Part shown: one piece after another, positions 1 through 10,576 of the stretch | How positions within the stretch are numbered: the stretch's first letter is position 1 | Layout of the letters: every line of letters begins with the position of its first letter | DNA from: Microthyrium microscopicum | Lineage: Eukaryota > Ascomycota > Dothideomycetes > Microthyriales > Microthyriaceae | NCBI GenBank assembly: GCA_010405405.1 | Contig: MU004240.1 | Span: 140,217-204,216 of the forward strand | Length of the DNA stretch: 64,000 nt | Direction: 5' to 3' | The notes under the pieces: model-generated | The model's input: the letters and a program-made list of their open reading frames with translations, nothing else | Databases searched by the model: none | What the model was told of the DNA's origin: nothing | Program-made: the position numbers and the translations under genes

Positions 1-1346
1 AAGAATATCTAACTTTACTCTATAACTTCTCTTTTATCCTTTACTATAATAGATACTTAATATCTTTTAAATCCTCTTTGTCTACTATATTATTAAATAT
101 ATTATTTAGATTAAGATACTATTAAATAATTAGTAAATTAATTTAAAAGTAAGAAGATACTATATTTCCTTAATAATAAGTATAGTAGTTAATAAGTAAG
201 AATGATATTAATATATATGCTTTAACTAGTATTAATTTTATCTATAAACCTAATCTAAAATTAGATATTTCTTCCTTAAAAAGGGCTTTTATATTATTAA
301 CTACTTGCTTAATAGCAATATAGTATTTAAATATCTATTTATTAAAGTCGTGCTAGATTTAGGTTAGATTCCCTTAGAATAGTGATATAATTAAATTGTT
401 ATTTAAATAGGCTATATTGCTATATAGTAGTAATTTTAGGCCCCTATTAAATATTTAAAAGAGGTAAGTTATATTTATATCTATATAGGATAAATACTAA
501 CTTATTAAAGTCTATTTTTAAGACCTAATACTAGTAATATACCTAGATTATTTAAACCTCTTAAATATCTTAAATCTATTACTATTATTAATCTGTTAGG
601 ATAGTAAATAATTTAGTATTTTAAATAGTAAGCTTTATTATATTTACTATATAATAATTGCTAAATTGGTCCTTTAGGCTTATAGATATTAATATAAGTC
701 TTATTAATATAACCTTAAAAGATATTATTACTACTAGCACAATTAATTACTCTAGAGTACTAATAGTATCTTTCTATATTTAAAAGGAGATAGAATTTAA
801 GTAGGGATTTAGTATAACGTTAGTTAAGATATATAATAGTAGTATTAAAGTAAGTCTTTAGGTATATTATACTTTTACTAAAGTACTAATAGATGTCGTT
901 ATAAGTATATATTTTTGCTAACCTATATAATACTATATAAAGTAGAAAAGGTCTCTTCTAATATGGATTTAAATAATCTTATAGAGAAAGATTCTTAAGA
1001 TTAAAGAGCTCTATTAGCTTAAGGATCTTTTACTTTAAAAATCTACGCTATATAAATTAATACTATAGGCGTTCTTTAATATAGATTTAGCATAATATAC
1101 TAATACTTAATAATAGTTTAGTGATCTAATCTATCCTTAAGATTCTAGTTAAAATAGTAGTATTTTAGTAGTAGTTCTCTCTCTCTTTAATTCTTAACTA
1201 TCGCGAGATGTAAAAGTAGTAGAATTACTACCACTATAGTAATTATTATTAAACGCTGTTTAATAGCGTTTATTTTAGTAGTATTTTAGGTAAGATTATA
1301 ACTAAAAAACGCGCGTAGGGGAAATTTGTATGTAAGTGTTTATCCC
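1..1346 (+). mobile_element. RIP-degraded right end of a TA-target DNA transposon
   Basis: This is a strongly AT-rich block with no usable reading frame. The first 120 bases contain no CA dinucleotide and a single TG while TA is very frequent, which is the expected outcome of repeat-induced point mutation. The right end is placed at 1346, just before a TA at 1347-1348, because the terminal stretch (1316-1346, TAGGGG...TTTGTATGTAA...TTTATCCC) matches the right end of the block at 40008-43015. A second shared stretch near 1058-1105 lies at nearly the same distance from the end in both copies. The left end is outside the window. The superfamily is inferred only from the TA target and GGGATAA-type termini; Tc1/mariner/pogo (Fot1-like) would fit. 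Confidence 0.75.
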
Positions 1347-2552
1347 TACATAATATTACGCAAAATCGCCACTAACGTATATAATCGCTACTTTAGGCTA
1401 GATCTGTAGATCTGTTCAGTTCAGAGGAGTTCAAATCCTGGCGCCAAAATTACTGGCTGACGGTCCCCATTATAGTCTTGCAAGTCTGATTCAACCGCGT
1501 CCGATGATCCGATTTGGATGATCATCAAAACAGTGTCGCAATAAGATCAGCATTGCCAAGTGTTCATTTTGAATGGCGGACTGGCGGTTGAAGATTTGGT
1601 TGGGAGGGAGTGGATTCCCCCTGCATGCACGGATCATTCAGGAACGCGACAAGCGTCCCAATGCGCGATATGATTGGTTACATCAAGATGTCAAGTGTGC
1701 TAAGGAGCCGCAACTGTTTGTTTCATGTTTCAACTTTGCACAGCTGAGGCTGAAAGATGAAATGGAGGCTCTCTGGTTCCTGTTGTGAACCTGTGGTTGG
1801 TTTGAACCTGACTGATACGTGGGAAATACAATTTGTTGGTTTGCGAATCTGATATCATGGTGAGCCCCTTGATTGTGCTGATCTGAGGACAACAGATACA
1901 ACATTGGTCATGAAGAAGTAGTCGTAACATGATGATGCACAGCATAATAGGTGAATAAGTGGCTGATGCGAACTCCTTTCTTGACGATTACACGAATTAC
2001 ACGAATTACCAAATGGCTCGCCAATTCCTTGGTAGTCGGCGCCCGTCAGTGTGGTGTTGGTGGGTCCATCCGACTGGCCTGCCTCGTACCACCCAAACCT
2101 TCCCCTTTTTAGCCATGAGGCGTTAGTTCTTGCCTCCTGTTGACCTGTTCTTGCCTGTTCTAGACATTTTCCACTTGCTCTTTCTTCATTCACTGTCCAC
2201 TCTCTGACTTCATTCTTTTGACCAACACCTTCATTTTCCCTTTTGTTTCACATCTCACTCATTATTCTCCCAGTCTCCCGCCCATTGTGAGACTTGATAC
2301 ACATTCTTTTGACCACTGCCTTCACCTTTTACATTCATTCAAACCATTGCTTTCTCTCTCGTCAAATTTCTCACGGCCGGCCGTAGAACACTATTCCCCC
2401 AACCCCACTGTGATAGGGAATTTTAAATTCGGATCACGGATACTGCTCTATCAGAGCTTCACGTCGTACATTATACGTCACATCCGTGTCTTTATCAATT
2501 GACGCTCTGCTCGCCTTGAAACCTTCGTCTATCACGCTGGGCAATATACCGG
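1347..2552. other. Intergenic: transposon flank and promoter of the MscS gene
   Basis: AT bias persists to about 1400 and then ends abruptly. At about 1426-1446 there is a tRNA-like 3' end (a GTTCAAATC B-box-like loop followed by CTGGCGCCA) with no matching 5' half. Around 2200-2350 the + strand is pyrimidine-rich, as in fungal leaders, and contains a direct repeat of roughly 25 bases starting CATTCTTTTGACCA at about 2211 and 2302. No coding region is supported. Confidence 0.5.
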
Positions 2553-5360
2553 ATGTATTCTGGCTCTCAAACGTCTCCCCGCTTTCCACAGCAGGAAGGA
2601 TTCCATCAACTTCCCCCATCCCAAGGCAGCATGGCTCCTAGCTATTCACAGAATCTCAATGACATTCCACTTGAAAAAGTAGTCACTGGAGGTTCCACAG
2701 GCGCTCGCAAGCCGTCATCAACAGTCGCAACAACTGCCGTCAACAGTACCAATGGCAGCGATGGGCGACCACGATTGGGTCGTCGTAAGACCAACACTGG
2801 CTTCTCATCCACCGATGAAAAGGCCAAGCTGAAAGAGTCGGATGATGGAACTCTGAAGGGAATGGGTAGGATATACCAGGCCGTTCTAAACTTCAGTGTC
2901 ATTACCAGATACTTCATCTACGTTTTGCCAGTTGCGGCATTATTGGCTATACCAATTGCCATTGGTCTTACTGTTGCCAAGAATGCTACCATTGCAGGTG
3001 TTCGTATCGTCTGGTTTTTTGCTTGGATTGAAATAGGTATGTTCGCTGGAAATCTGGTTTTGCTCTGGCTAACACTTCTTCAGTATGGCTCAGTCTCTGG
3101 GTTTCGAAGCTATTCGCCCACTTCCTGCCAACCGTCTTCCAATTTCTTGCCGGTGTTGTCAGTCCTGGAGTTCGAAAATATTATCTCATTATTCGGGCAC
3201 TTCAGATTCCCTTGTCCTTGGTTGGATGGGCACTCGCTTCTCTTCTTACATTCTCACCAATCATGACACGCAATCCAGACACCTCCAAGGCTGCTGAAAA
3301 AACTCCATCGCTCAAGAATCTTCAACCAGGATTTCAAACTGTCATGGGTGAGCTTCTCGGAGCCGCCCTGGTTTGTTCACTCATTTTCCTTGTTGAACGC
3401 TTCATAATCCAGCTCATCAGCATCAACTACCATCGTAAGCAATTTGACGACAAAATCAAGGACAACAAACACAGTGTGTTTCTGCTTGGTCTGTTGTACG
3501 ATGCGTCTCGTGCTCTTTTCCCAGCCTATTGCAGCGAATTTGCCGAGGAGGACTACATTATCAATGACGCTCTAAATCTTTCGCAACTTGGAGGTGGAAA
3601 GAATAAGCGTAGCAGCGCCAACCCCATGCGTTTGTTAGCTAATGTTGGTCAAAATGTTGGAAGAGTTGGTGATAAGGTTGGCGCAGCTTTCGGGGCAGTG
3701 GCGTCGGAGATTGCTGGTCGCCGAGTCTTTGACCTTGAATCTGGCCACTCAATTGTTGTGGAAGCATTAGAGAAGACCCGATCGTCCGAGGCACTGGCTC
3801 GTCGACTTTGGTTTTCTTTCGTTACTGAAGGCAACGAGAACCTGTACCTGAACGACATATTAGAAGTTCTTGGGCCAGATCGACGAGCCGAGGCGGAAGA
3901 GAGTTTCCATGCTATTGACCGTGATGGGAATGGTGATATCAGCTTGGACGAGATGGTTCTTACTGTCACAGAAATAGGCCGCACCCGCAAATCACTCGCC
4001 AGCAGTATGCATGACGTCGATCAAGCAATCAATGTTCTTGATAGCTTACTAGTGACTGTCGTGTTCGTCGTCTGCATCCTCGTCATTGGTAAGTCTCTGT
4101 CAGAACTTGCGATTAGATCCGTACTAACATTAAATAGTTGCCTTTGTCAACAAAAGCTTCGTCACGACATTGGCGGCTACTGGTACCGCCATATTGTCGT
4201 TGTCATTCGTCTTCGCAGCTACATGTCAAGAGTTCTTGGGCTCTTGCATCTTTCTCTTCGTCAAGCATCCATTCGATATTGGCGACCGAGTTGATATCAG
4301 CAAGGAACGTCTAGTTGTTGAGCGAATTTCTCTTCTATTCACCGTATTCAAGCGCGTCCAGGACGGCAAGACCACTCAGATTCCAAACATCACCCTCAAT
4401 TCGCTTTGGATTGACAACATTACGCGTAGCAAGTCTATGCGCGAGCAAATCAAAGTATACTGCCACTTCGATACCAGTTTCGATGATATCAAAGCTCTCA
4501 AGGAAGAACTCTACAACTTTGTCACCGAAAAAGAAAACAGCCGTGACTTCCACTCAGACATGGAGATTGAGGTCACCGGTATTGCCGAGATGAACAAGAT
4601 GGAGCTCATGGTTGAGCTCAAACACAAAAGCAACTGGCAAAATGAGTCCATCCGCGCTGCGCGTAGGTCGAAGTTCATGTGTGCTTTAGTTCTTGCCTTG
4701 CGCCGTGTTCCAATTTATGCACCAGGCGGCGGCGACGCTGCACTTGGAAGCGCCAATGCCCCAACCTACTCCGTCAGCATTCCACCAGAAGTTGCGCAAG
4801 CCAATAAGGATGAGTTTGCTGCCAAGAAGGAAGCAAAACGATTGATTCCAACTCCTGCAGCCAACCCCGAGCCAACCAACAACTCCGCTGGCTTTTCGTC
4901 GGGCATTGAGCTTAATGGTGCAAACAACGAATATTTGGCCGTGCAGGGTCTAAACCAGCGCTCAGCGGCAGTCGACGCTACGCGTGACGACACGTGGAAT
5001 AATCGCGATGACATGAGCACACTGGACAACCGCAGCTCGTTTGATAAGACCGACGGGCAGAGCGAGCGTGGCCTCCTCCGTGATACTAGCCGCGGTAAGA
5101 GACAGCCACAGCAAGCCTATCAGACCACAGCATACACATCGAATGAGCCACTCCCGCAACGTGGAGCCTCCCATGTACCATATGCTCAACCTCCAACCAA
5201 TGCTTCCCAGCACGCACCAGCAGCAAATGCTCCACCGCCCAGTCACGCTCCTCCGGCACCACCTGCCATTCAAGGTCCGAGTAGTAGTCAGATAGCAGCC
5301 ATGGGTGGCATGGCAAACTTGCAGTCGTGGAATCAGCCTCCTGCACCAGGCCCACAATAG
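2553..5360 (+). CDS. EF-hand mechanosensitive ion channel (fungal MscS family, Msy1/Msy2-like)
   Basis: Exons 2553-3036, 3084-4088 and 4138-5360 join to a 903-residue protein; both introns are short with good GTATGT/GTAAGT donors. The N-terminal 110 residues are Ser/Gln-rich. Hydrophobic segments follow at about 118-140, 148-185 and 195-225, with more at about 245-275 and 480-530. A canonical EF-hand loop (DRDGNGDISLDE) starts near residue 440, directly before the pore helices and the MscS beta domain (HPFDIGDRVDI). The last 200 residues are a Pro/Gln/Ala-rich disordered tail. The EF-hand plus MscS arrangement is the fungal type; S. pombe Msy1 and Msy2 are internal-membrane channels that shape Ca2+ responses to hypo-osmotic shock. 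Location and role here are inferred from that family. The start is the first ATG of the open frame. Confidence 0.9.
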
Positions 5361-6798
5361 AAAGGGTAGTCTGAGTAGGATGGATTAAAAAACGGCCGCT
5401 CATGAAACCTTGGGATGGTGGTCGGCTTTCGTGGCCAACAAAAAAGCCTTGTATGACCTAATGTTTCAATACTTTATCTGCACAGTTTAGTTTTAGAGGT
5501 TGGAATATCATCGGTACCAAGTGTTGGTCCCGTATGTGTTTAGATTGGAAATTGACTTGTTTACTTTTCGATATCTTCCTTCGTGTTGACTTTCATCTGT
5601 TTCTACGCACTGCTTGTCGCGACTTCTCGTGCTGCCTAACGATAAGTCTCGAAGGTCTTTACAGACACTCATCGTTGTTTGGTGGTAGAATGTCTGTCAA
5701 CTTTGGGCACAAGTATTGGGGCTTGCATCGTGTACAATACGATAAATAGTACCCAATCGGATTATTTGATTAAACTTTTACTAGCAATGTTAACTTTTCG
5801 ATGAGGACTGACAGATGACTTATGGGAGGTAGATGTTGGAACCTTGTTTCAGCCTTATGCTACTTCAGTATTTGTTGATAATATGATGTAACGAGGAACC
5901 TATCAATCTATCATAAACATCTTCCAGAAGGAATCGTCGATGTGCTTTCTTGACTTAGGGCCTCGCTAGAAGTTCAGAAAATCGACAATTATCGGATTCA
6001 TTGAACACTGGCAATAATACTGAAAGTTGTACACTTTGGTCATTGGCTACAATATCGGACGACAACGTGTTCCTTTTGAACATAAATGCGACTCGCTGTG
6101 AGTCTAGAAAGTTAAGACTACGTGTACGTGAATACTACTTTGTTCGTCATAGCAATAACGATTTACGAACAGTGGTAGGGCTCACAGTCCCAACATGGCA
6201 TCCATAGAACATGCGGAAAATAGACTCCCAGAGATGCCAGCCTATAGCCATACCAATTGCTATTACTTATCCTTGCGAAATGTGTTGTGTGATCCTTATG
6301 TGCCTCTCTATCTGGAAGGTTGGACTAGCATTAGAGCCAAACTGTGCACCTTCGGCCTTGGAATCGGATGAAATCTTCAGACTACCCCTGAATTTCAATC
6401 AATATATATTGGACGGAGCGAAAATCAAAGAGATATTACCTCTACGCTCAGGCACTTTCCCAATTGACCCCTGGAGAAGTCTCACCTCTACCGTAGACTT
6501 GCACGACCCAGCTCACCAAAGTCTAATGGATTTTCTACGGTGATTTGTTGGATTGTTCAGGAAACAAGGCTCTAATTCAGCCTCTCCATAGATTACTGAC
6601 ATCACCAATAAGAGTCAATGTAACTTGAGGCTCTCGGGTAACATCTGCTGTATACTTTGATTGCTTTTCGGCTTGTCCTTCTTCCCTATAGTCCAGTTGT
6701 GAGATAACTTCCTTTCTTTCTTCTATGCTTGGCTTATAATTCAAACTTATTCTCTCTTTTTTTCCAGGGTGTCTTTCATCCTAAACACTCGTTCAATA
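5361..6798. other. Intergenic, no gene seen
   Basis: It holds the 3' flank of the channel gene and the promoter of the surface-protein gene. Three open frames of about 70-110 codons occur but lack homology, coding bias or splice partners. A pyrimidine-rich run ending in CAG at about 6755-6767 sits 31 bases before the next start codon and could be the acceptor of a 5' UTR intron. Confidence 0.4.
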
Positions 6799-9707
6799 AT
6801 GCGTTTCTCGGTAGTGCTTTCCCTCTCCACTGGAGTTGTCCTTGGGGCTGCTCACGGGGAATCTATTGATAATTCAGTCGATGCCAACAGACAACCAAAC
6901 GCTCCTGCTGCAAGTATTCCTAATGAAGCAGATAATGGCTCTACTCTTCACCGCCGATATTTTCCGGGATTAATGACTCCACCATCTCATGACAAGCCTC
7001 ATGTACCGTTTCCTCTGATGCCACATCACAAGCCAAAGCACTGGCCTAAACATCCATCTCCTCGTCACTCTGACAAAGAAGATGACTGTGAGGACGAAGA
7101 AGATGATGGAGAAGAGGAAGACGACGAAGAAGATGACAACGGCAAAGAATTCAAAGGAAGCACAGAGCACGACCTTCATGAGAAAGACGGAAGCAAAGCA
7201 TGCCGTCCCAAGCAGGGCAAAGGCAAAGGCACAGGATTAAAGCCAAAGCCAAAATGGCCTGGAAAGGACACTGGCAAAGGATTCCAACCGAAACCCGAAG
7301 GCCACTCTGGAAAAGGCCCAGCAGTGCCATTTTTGCCTTCAGCATCTGTTCCTCTACCTGCGACCATCTCAGCTGGCATCACGGTCGAACTCCCAGCACC
7401 GACTATCGTTTCGTCTGTCACTTCAGTAATAATCTCCAACATAATCTCCGAAACGGCCTCTATTTCAATCATTGTTCCAACTTCAAAGTCGGTCCCCTCT
7501 CCCTCTAGTGCTTCTTCATATGCATCTGAGGGCTGGACACTTTCCTTAGGCAAAGGATCCAATACTGCTTCAGCAGAAGGACTTACAGCAGAAGTTTCTG
7601 CGAGTCAGTCCACAGTTCTGTCCAAGGCATCGGAAGCTAGCACTGCAACAGTTTTGTCGACTGGTTCTGTCGTCGCTGGATCTGGCTCATCAGCTTCTTC
7701 GTCCACTGGCTATGGCGCGGGCTCTTCCGTCATCCCAGTTCCCACGCCTGTTGGAGCTGGTTCTGGAAGCTCTGTTGTGTCTACAGGTACTGCTATCACA
7801 GGATCTAGTTCAGTGGCCTCCTCATCCACTATTTATGGATTGAGTTCTGCAATTGTTCCAGTTCCCACTCCCGTGGGAAGTGGCTCTGGTGGCTCTGTTG
7901 TATCAGCCGAATCTTCAAAAGTCACAGCTAGCAGCTCTACAACTCCTCTTGCTGCAGGAATTGAAAGCCCAACTGCAGTACTTTCATCATCAACTGCACT
8001 TACGGCGACCGCTTCTGGTCAGAAAGAATCGCAATCCAGTTCTGCCCCTGCCGCTCCCTTCCCAGTTGTGCCGGCTGGACTTGGTAGCAAATCTTCCTCT
8101 GCTGCTCCCTCCGCCGTGACACCAGCTGTTATTGTAAGCTCAGCAACTGGTTCTTCTGCTGCAGGACTTTCCTCTTCACTGGTAACTCCAGCGTCCGCTG
8201 CCACTGCAAGTTCCACTGGCAAAGGCTTCGGCTCAGCAAGCGGTTGGACTTCTGCAATCGTCCCTAAAGCATCAGGATCAGGCGCTCGTCCAAAGCCAGG
8301 CTCTCCCTCGGCACTTGGTGGACTCCCAGGCTCGCCTGAATCAGTCACCAACTCTGCAGCCACGTCTTCTGCGATTGTTCCTGAAGCAACAGGAAGAGGT
8401 TCCCGTCCAAAGGCAGCCTCTCCCTCAGCACTCGGAGGATTCCCAGGCTCGGCTGAATCAGTCACCAGCTCCGCAGTTGCGTCTTCGAATGGAACTATAC
8501 TCGGCTCTCAGATCACATCAGCCACAATAGTTTCATCTTCCACTACGTCTAATAGTACTCAAGTTCCAGCAGGCGTGATCGGTGGTCTTGGATCAACACC
8601 TTCGGGCTCTACCCCGGCTCCAACCAACGGAGCCTCACCTCCTGGAGCAGCTGCAGCAGGACACGGAGGACACGCCTCGCCTAAATCACCAGAACAGCAG
8701 CCAGGAGCAGCACCTGTACCAGCTCCAATTCCCCAACACCCTGCGACTGTCGCGCCTTTAGCACCTGGATCGCAACCAACTCCACCAAGCAGCGCTGGCT
8801 CAGCACCTGCGCCTGCCAACCAAGGCTCGTCTCCTCATCCTTCGCCAGCACATGGAGGCTCCGGAGCTCAAGCTGGTATCTCAGCAGCGCCGGCGGGCCC
8901 TTCAGGAGCACCAGCTGGATCTTCGGGCGCAGCGCCAGCGGGAGCAGGACTTCAAGGTGGTCTCATCTCTAATAGTCGTAAGTTGTTCCAATCTCAAGCC
9001 AGAGTTTCAGCGGTGACATAACTGACGCTGTGAAATCAGCCGATACCACATTGACTTCAACTCGAACTGTTCGAAGCACAAGGACTGTTCAGGTCATTCC
9101 AGTTCCCAAGAAGGTAAGCTGACTATCATTTAGATTACCATATGCTGACTATCCTCAGTCCGCGACTGGAAGTCCTAAAGCGCACTCTGGAGAATCTTCT
9201 GGCTCGCAATCGTCAGGCAGCTCAGGCTCTGCCGGATCTGTTGGCTCTTCTGGTGTCAGCGGAAGTTCTTCAAGTGGCTCCTCACATGGCTCTTCGCACG
9301 GCAGTTCAGCAGGAAGCTCCAGTGGCGCCTCAGGAGAAATCTCGGGCTCATCATCTAGCCCACAAGGAAGTGGCTCCAGTGGCAGCTCAGGTTCAAGCTC
9401 AAGCGGATCATCTGGCTCATCCGAAGGCTCTTCGTCTTCCACTTCATCGTCGCCCAAATCAGGATCTCGTCACGGTGGTAAAGCAGGAACAAACGGCTCA
9501 GATGCGCCAAGCGGAGCCACTTCATCGTCAAGCTCAGGAGGAGCGCACGATCAAGACTCTCCATTTGGAGGTGCAGCCGCAAAGAAACCATCAAAGTCCA
9601 GCCCAAGCACAAAGCCTAGTCCTGAGGTCTATACAGGAGAGGCCGTTCGATCAACATCTCAAATTTCGCTACTAATAGCTGTTTTCCTTTCTGTCTGGGT
9701 CATATAA
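6799..9707 (+). CDS. GPI-anchored Ser/Gly/Ala-rich cell-surface glycoprotein
   Basis: Exons 6799-8977, 9040-9113 and 9159-9707 give 933 residues. The first ATG is followed by a signal peptide (MRFSVVLSLSTGVVLGAAHG). Next come a His/Pro-rich stretch, an almost pure Asp/Glu run of about 25 residues near position 95-115, a Lys/Pro/Gly-rich stretch, then several hundred residues of Ser, Thr, Ala, Gly and Pro expected to be O-mannosylated. Exon 3 restores a Ser-Gly repeat domain and ends in a short hydrophobic tail (SLLIAVFLSVWVI), the form of a GPI-attachment signal. Two internal duplications are visible, around VPVPTPVG and around SPSALGG. No catalytic domain is present. A cell-wall structural or adhesion role is inference from composition only. 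Confidence 0.82.
7640..7910 (+). repeat. Internal repeat A of the surface protein (two units, VPVPTPVG core)
   Basis: Two consecutive units of roughly 40 codons each carry Ser-rich sequence, an Ile/Val-Pro-Val-Pro-Thr-Pro-Val-Gly core and Gly-Ser-Val-Val-Ser. The DNA is similar but not identical, so the duplication is not recent. Confidence 0.7.
8250..8490 (+). repeat. Internal repeat B of the surface protein (two units, SPSALGG core)
   Basis: Two adjacent units of about 39 codons both read Ser-Ala-Ile-Val-Pro, an Arg-Pro-Lys motif, SPSALGG, Pro-Gly-Ser, Glu-Ser-Val-Thr. Such intragenic repeats are common in fungal wall proteins and allow length variation. Confidence 0.75.
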
Positions 9708-10576
9708 TTTTACTTTGTAATCTGTTAATGGTTAAGCGATAAACTGTACAATAATACAATTAGTTCACTTCAATTTATATCCTTATAGAGCTCTTTGTCT
9801 AATCTCACATCCGCTGTTGGGAGTAAACTTGCGCCATTTGCCTGTTACAGAGTTCTTTCGAGTGGATTGACTTCAGGTGCTATCACAAGCTATATCATCT
9901 GATGACTTTACGAGTAACACGAGACTTCGGCTATCTTTACGACTTTTGGTATCTCCGCTCCAAGCTGGCTGGTCCAGGGTGTTGTTGTTGTTTTGGTTTT
10001 CGAAATTAAGCCAAGTAACTGTATGGTGTTCTCGTCTCTTCCAAACAGGGAAGGAAAAGAGGCCACTCTCTTCTCATTTCTTGAGAATCGGCATTTCAGA
10101 CTGGAAGGACGCACTGGGATTGGTGTACCTCGAGAACAGCTATAACTCACCGTACTATGCTTTCATACTGAATCCCTCGAGATCACCACCAAAGTCCAGT
10201 GTAGTATAAAACCTCACTTTCTGATATTTCCAAGCTCTCACCAAATGTTCACCGCTTCATATCAGATTCCGCCTTGGGTATCTCAGCCACTCAGGTAATC
10301 CTCGCCATGGATTCACCTATTCCCTTCTGGGGAAAAAAAATGTCTGTTGCCTCACAAGGCGCACATTTGACATCTCATCACTTCTAAAGACGCTCCCCTT
10401 TACACTCTAACTACGGTCTCTTGATTCGAATTCCCATACACCTTTATCTTACCATTCTTATCCGATTATTACTATCACGACTTTTCTGCTCTGTTAAGGC
10501 AGGCGAAGCTTCGAAACAACAGACGGACCACATCGATATTTGTGAGCTATAGTCCGTCAGCGCTCGTCCTCCAAAC
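9708..10576. other. Intergenic, no gene seen
   Basis: 3' flank of the surface-protein gene, then the promoter of the first array paralogue. A run of eight A follows GGGG near 10332. Frames on both strands are short and unsupported. Confidence 0.4.

Noticed and set aside
1436-1460. TGGCGCC string resembling a retrotransposon primer-binding site
   Set aside because: The following bases do not match the complement of a tRNA T-arm, and no LTR or RT/integrase frame is seen nearby.
6211-6543. Plus-strand frame of 110 codons upstream of the surface protein
   Set aside because: Ordinary intergenic composition, no signal peptide pattern, no splice partner, no family resemblance.
8019-8465. Minus-strand frame of 148 codons rich in Glu, Ala and Pro
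   Set aside because: It is a shadow of the repetitive Ser/Ala/Gly coding sequence on the plus strand.
9142-9675. Plus-strand frame of 177 codons rich in Gln, Ala and His
   Set aside because: It is the shifted frame of exon 3 of the surface glycoprotein; the spliced frame gives a Ser-Gly repeat and a GPI signal.
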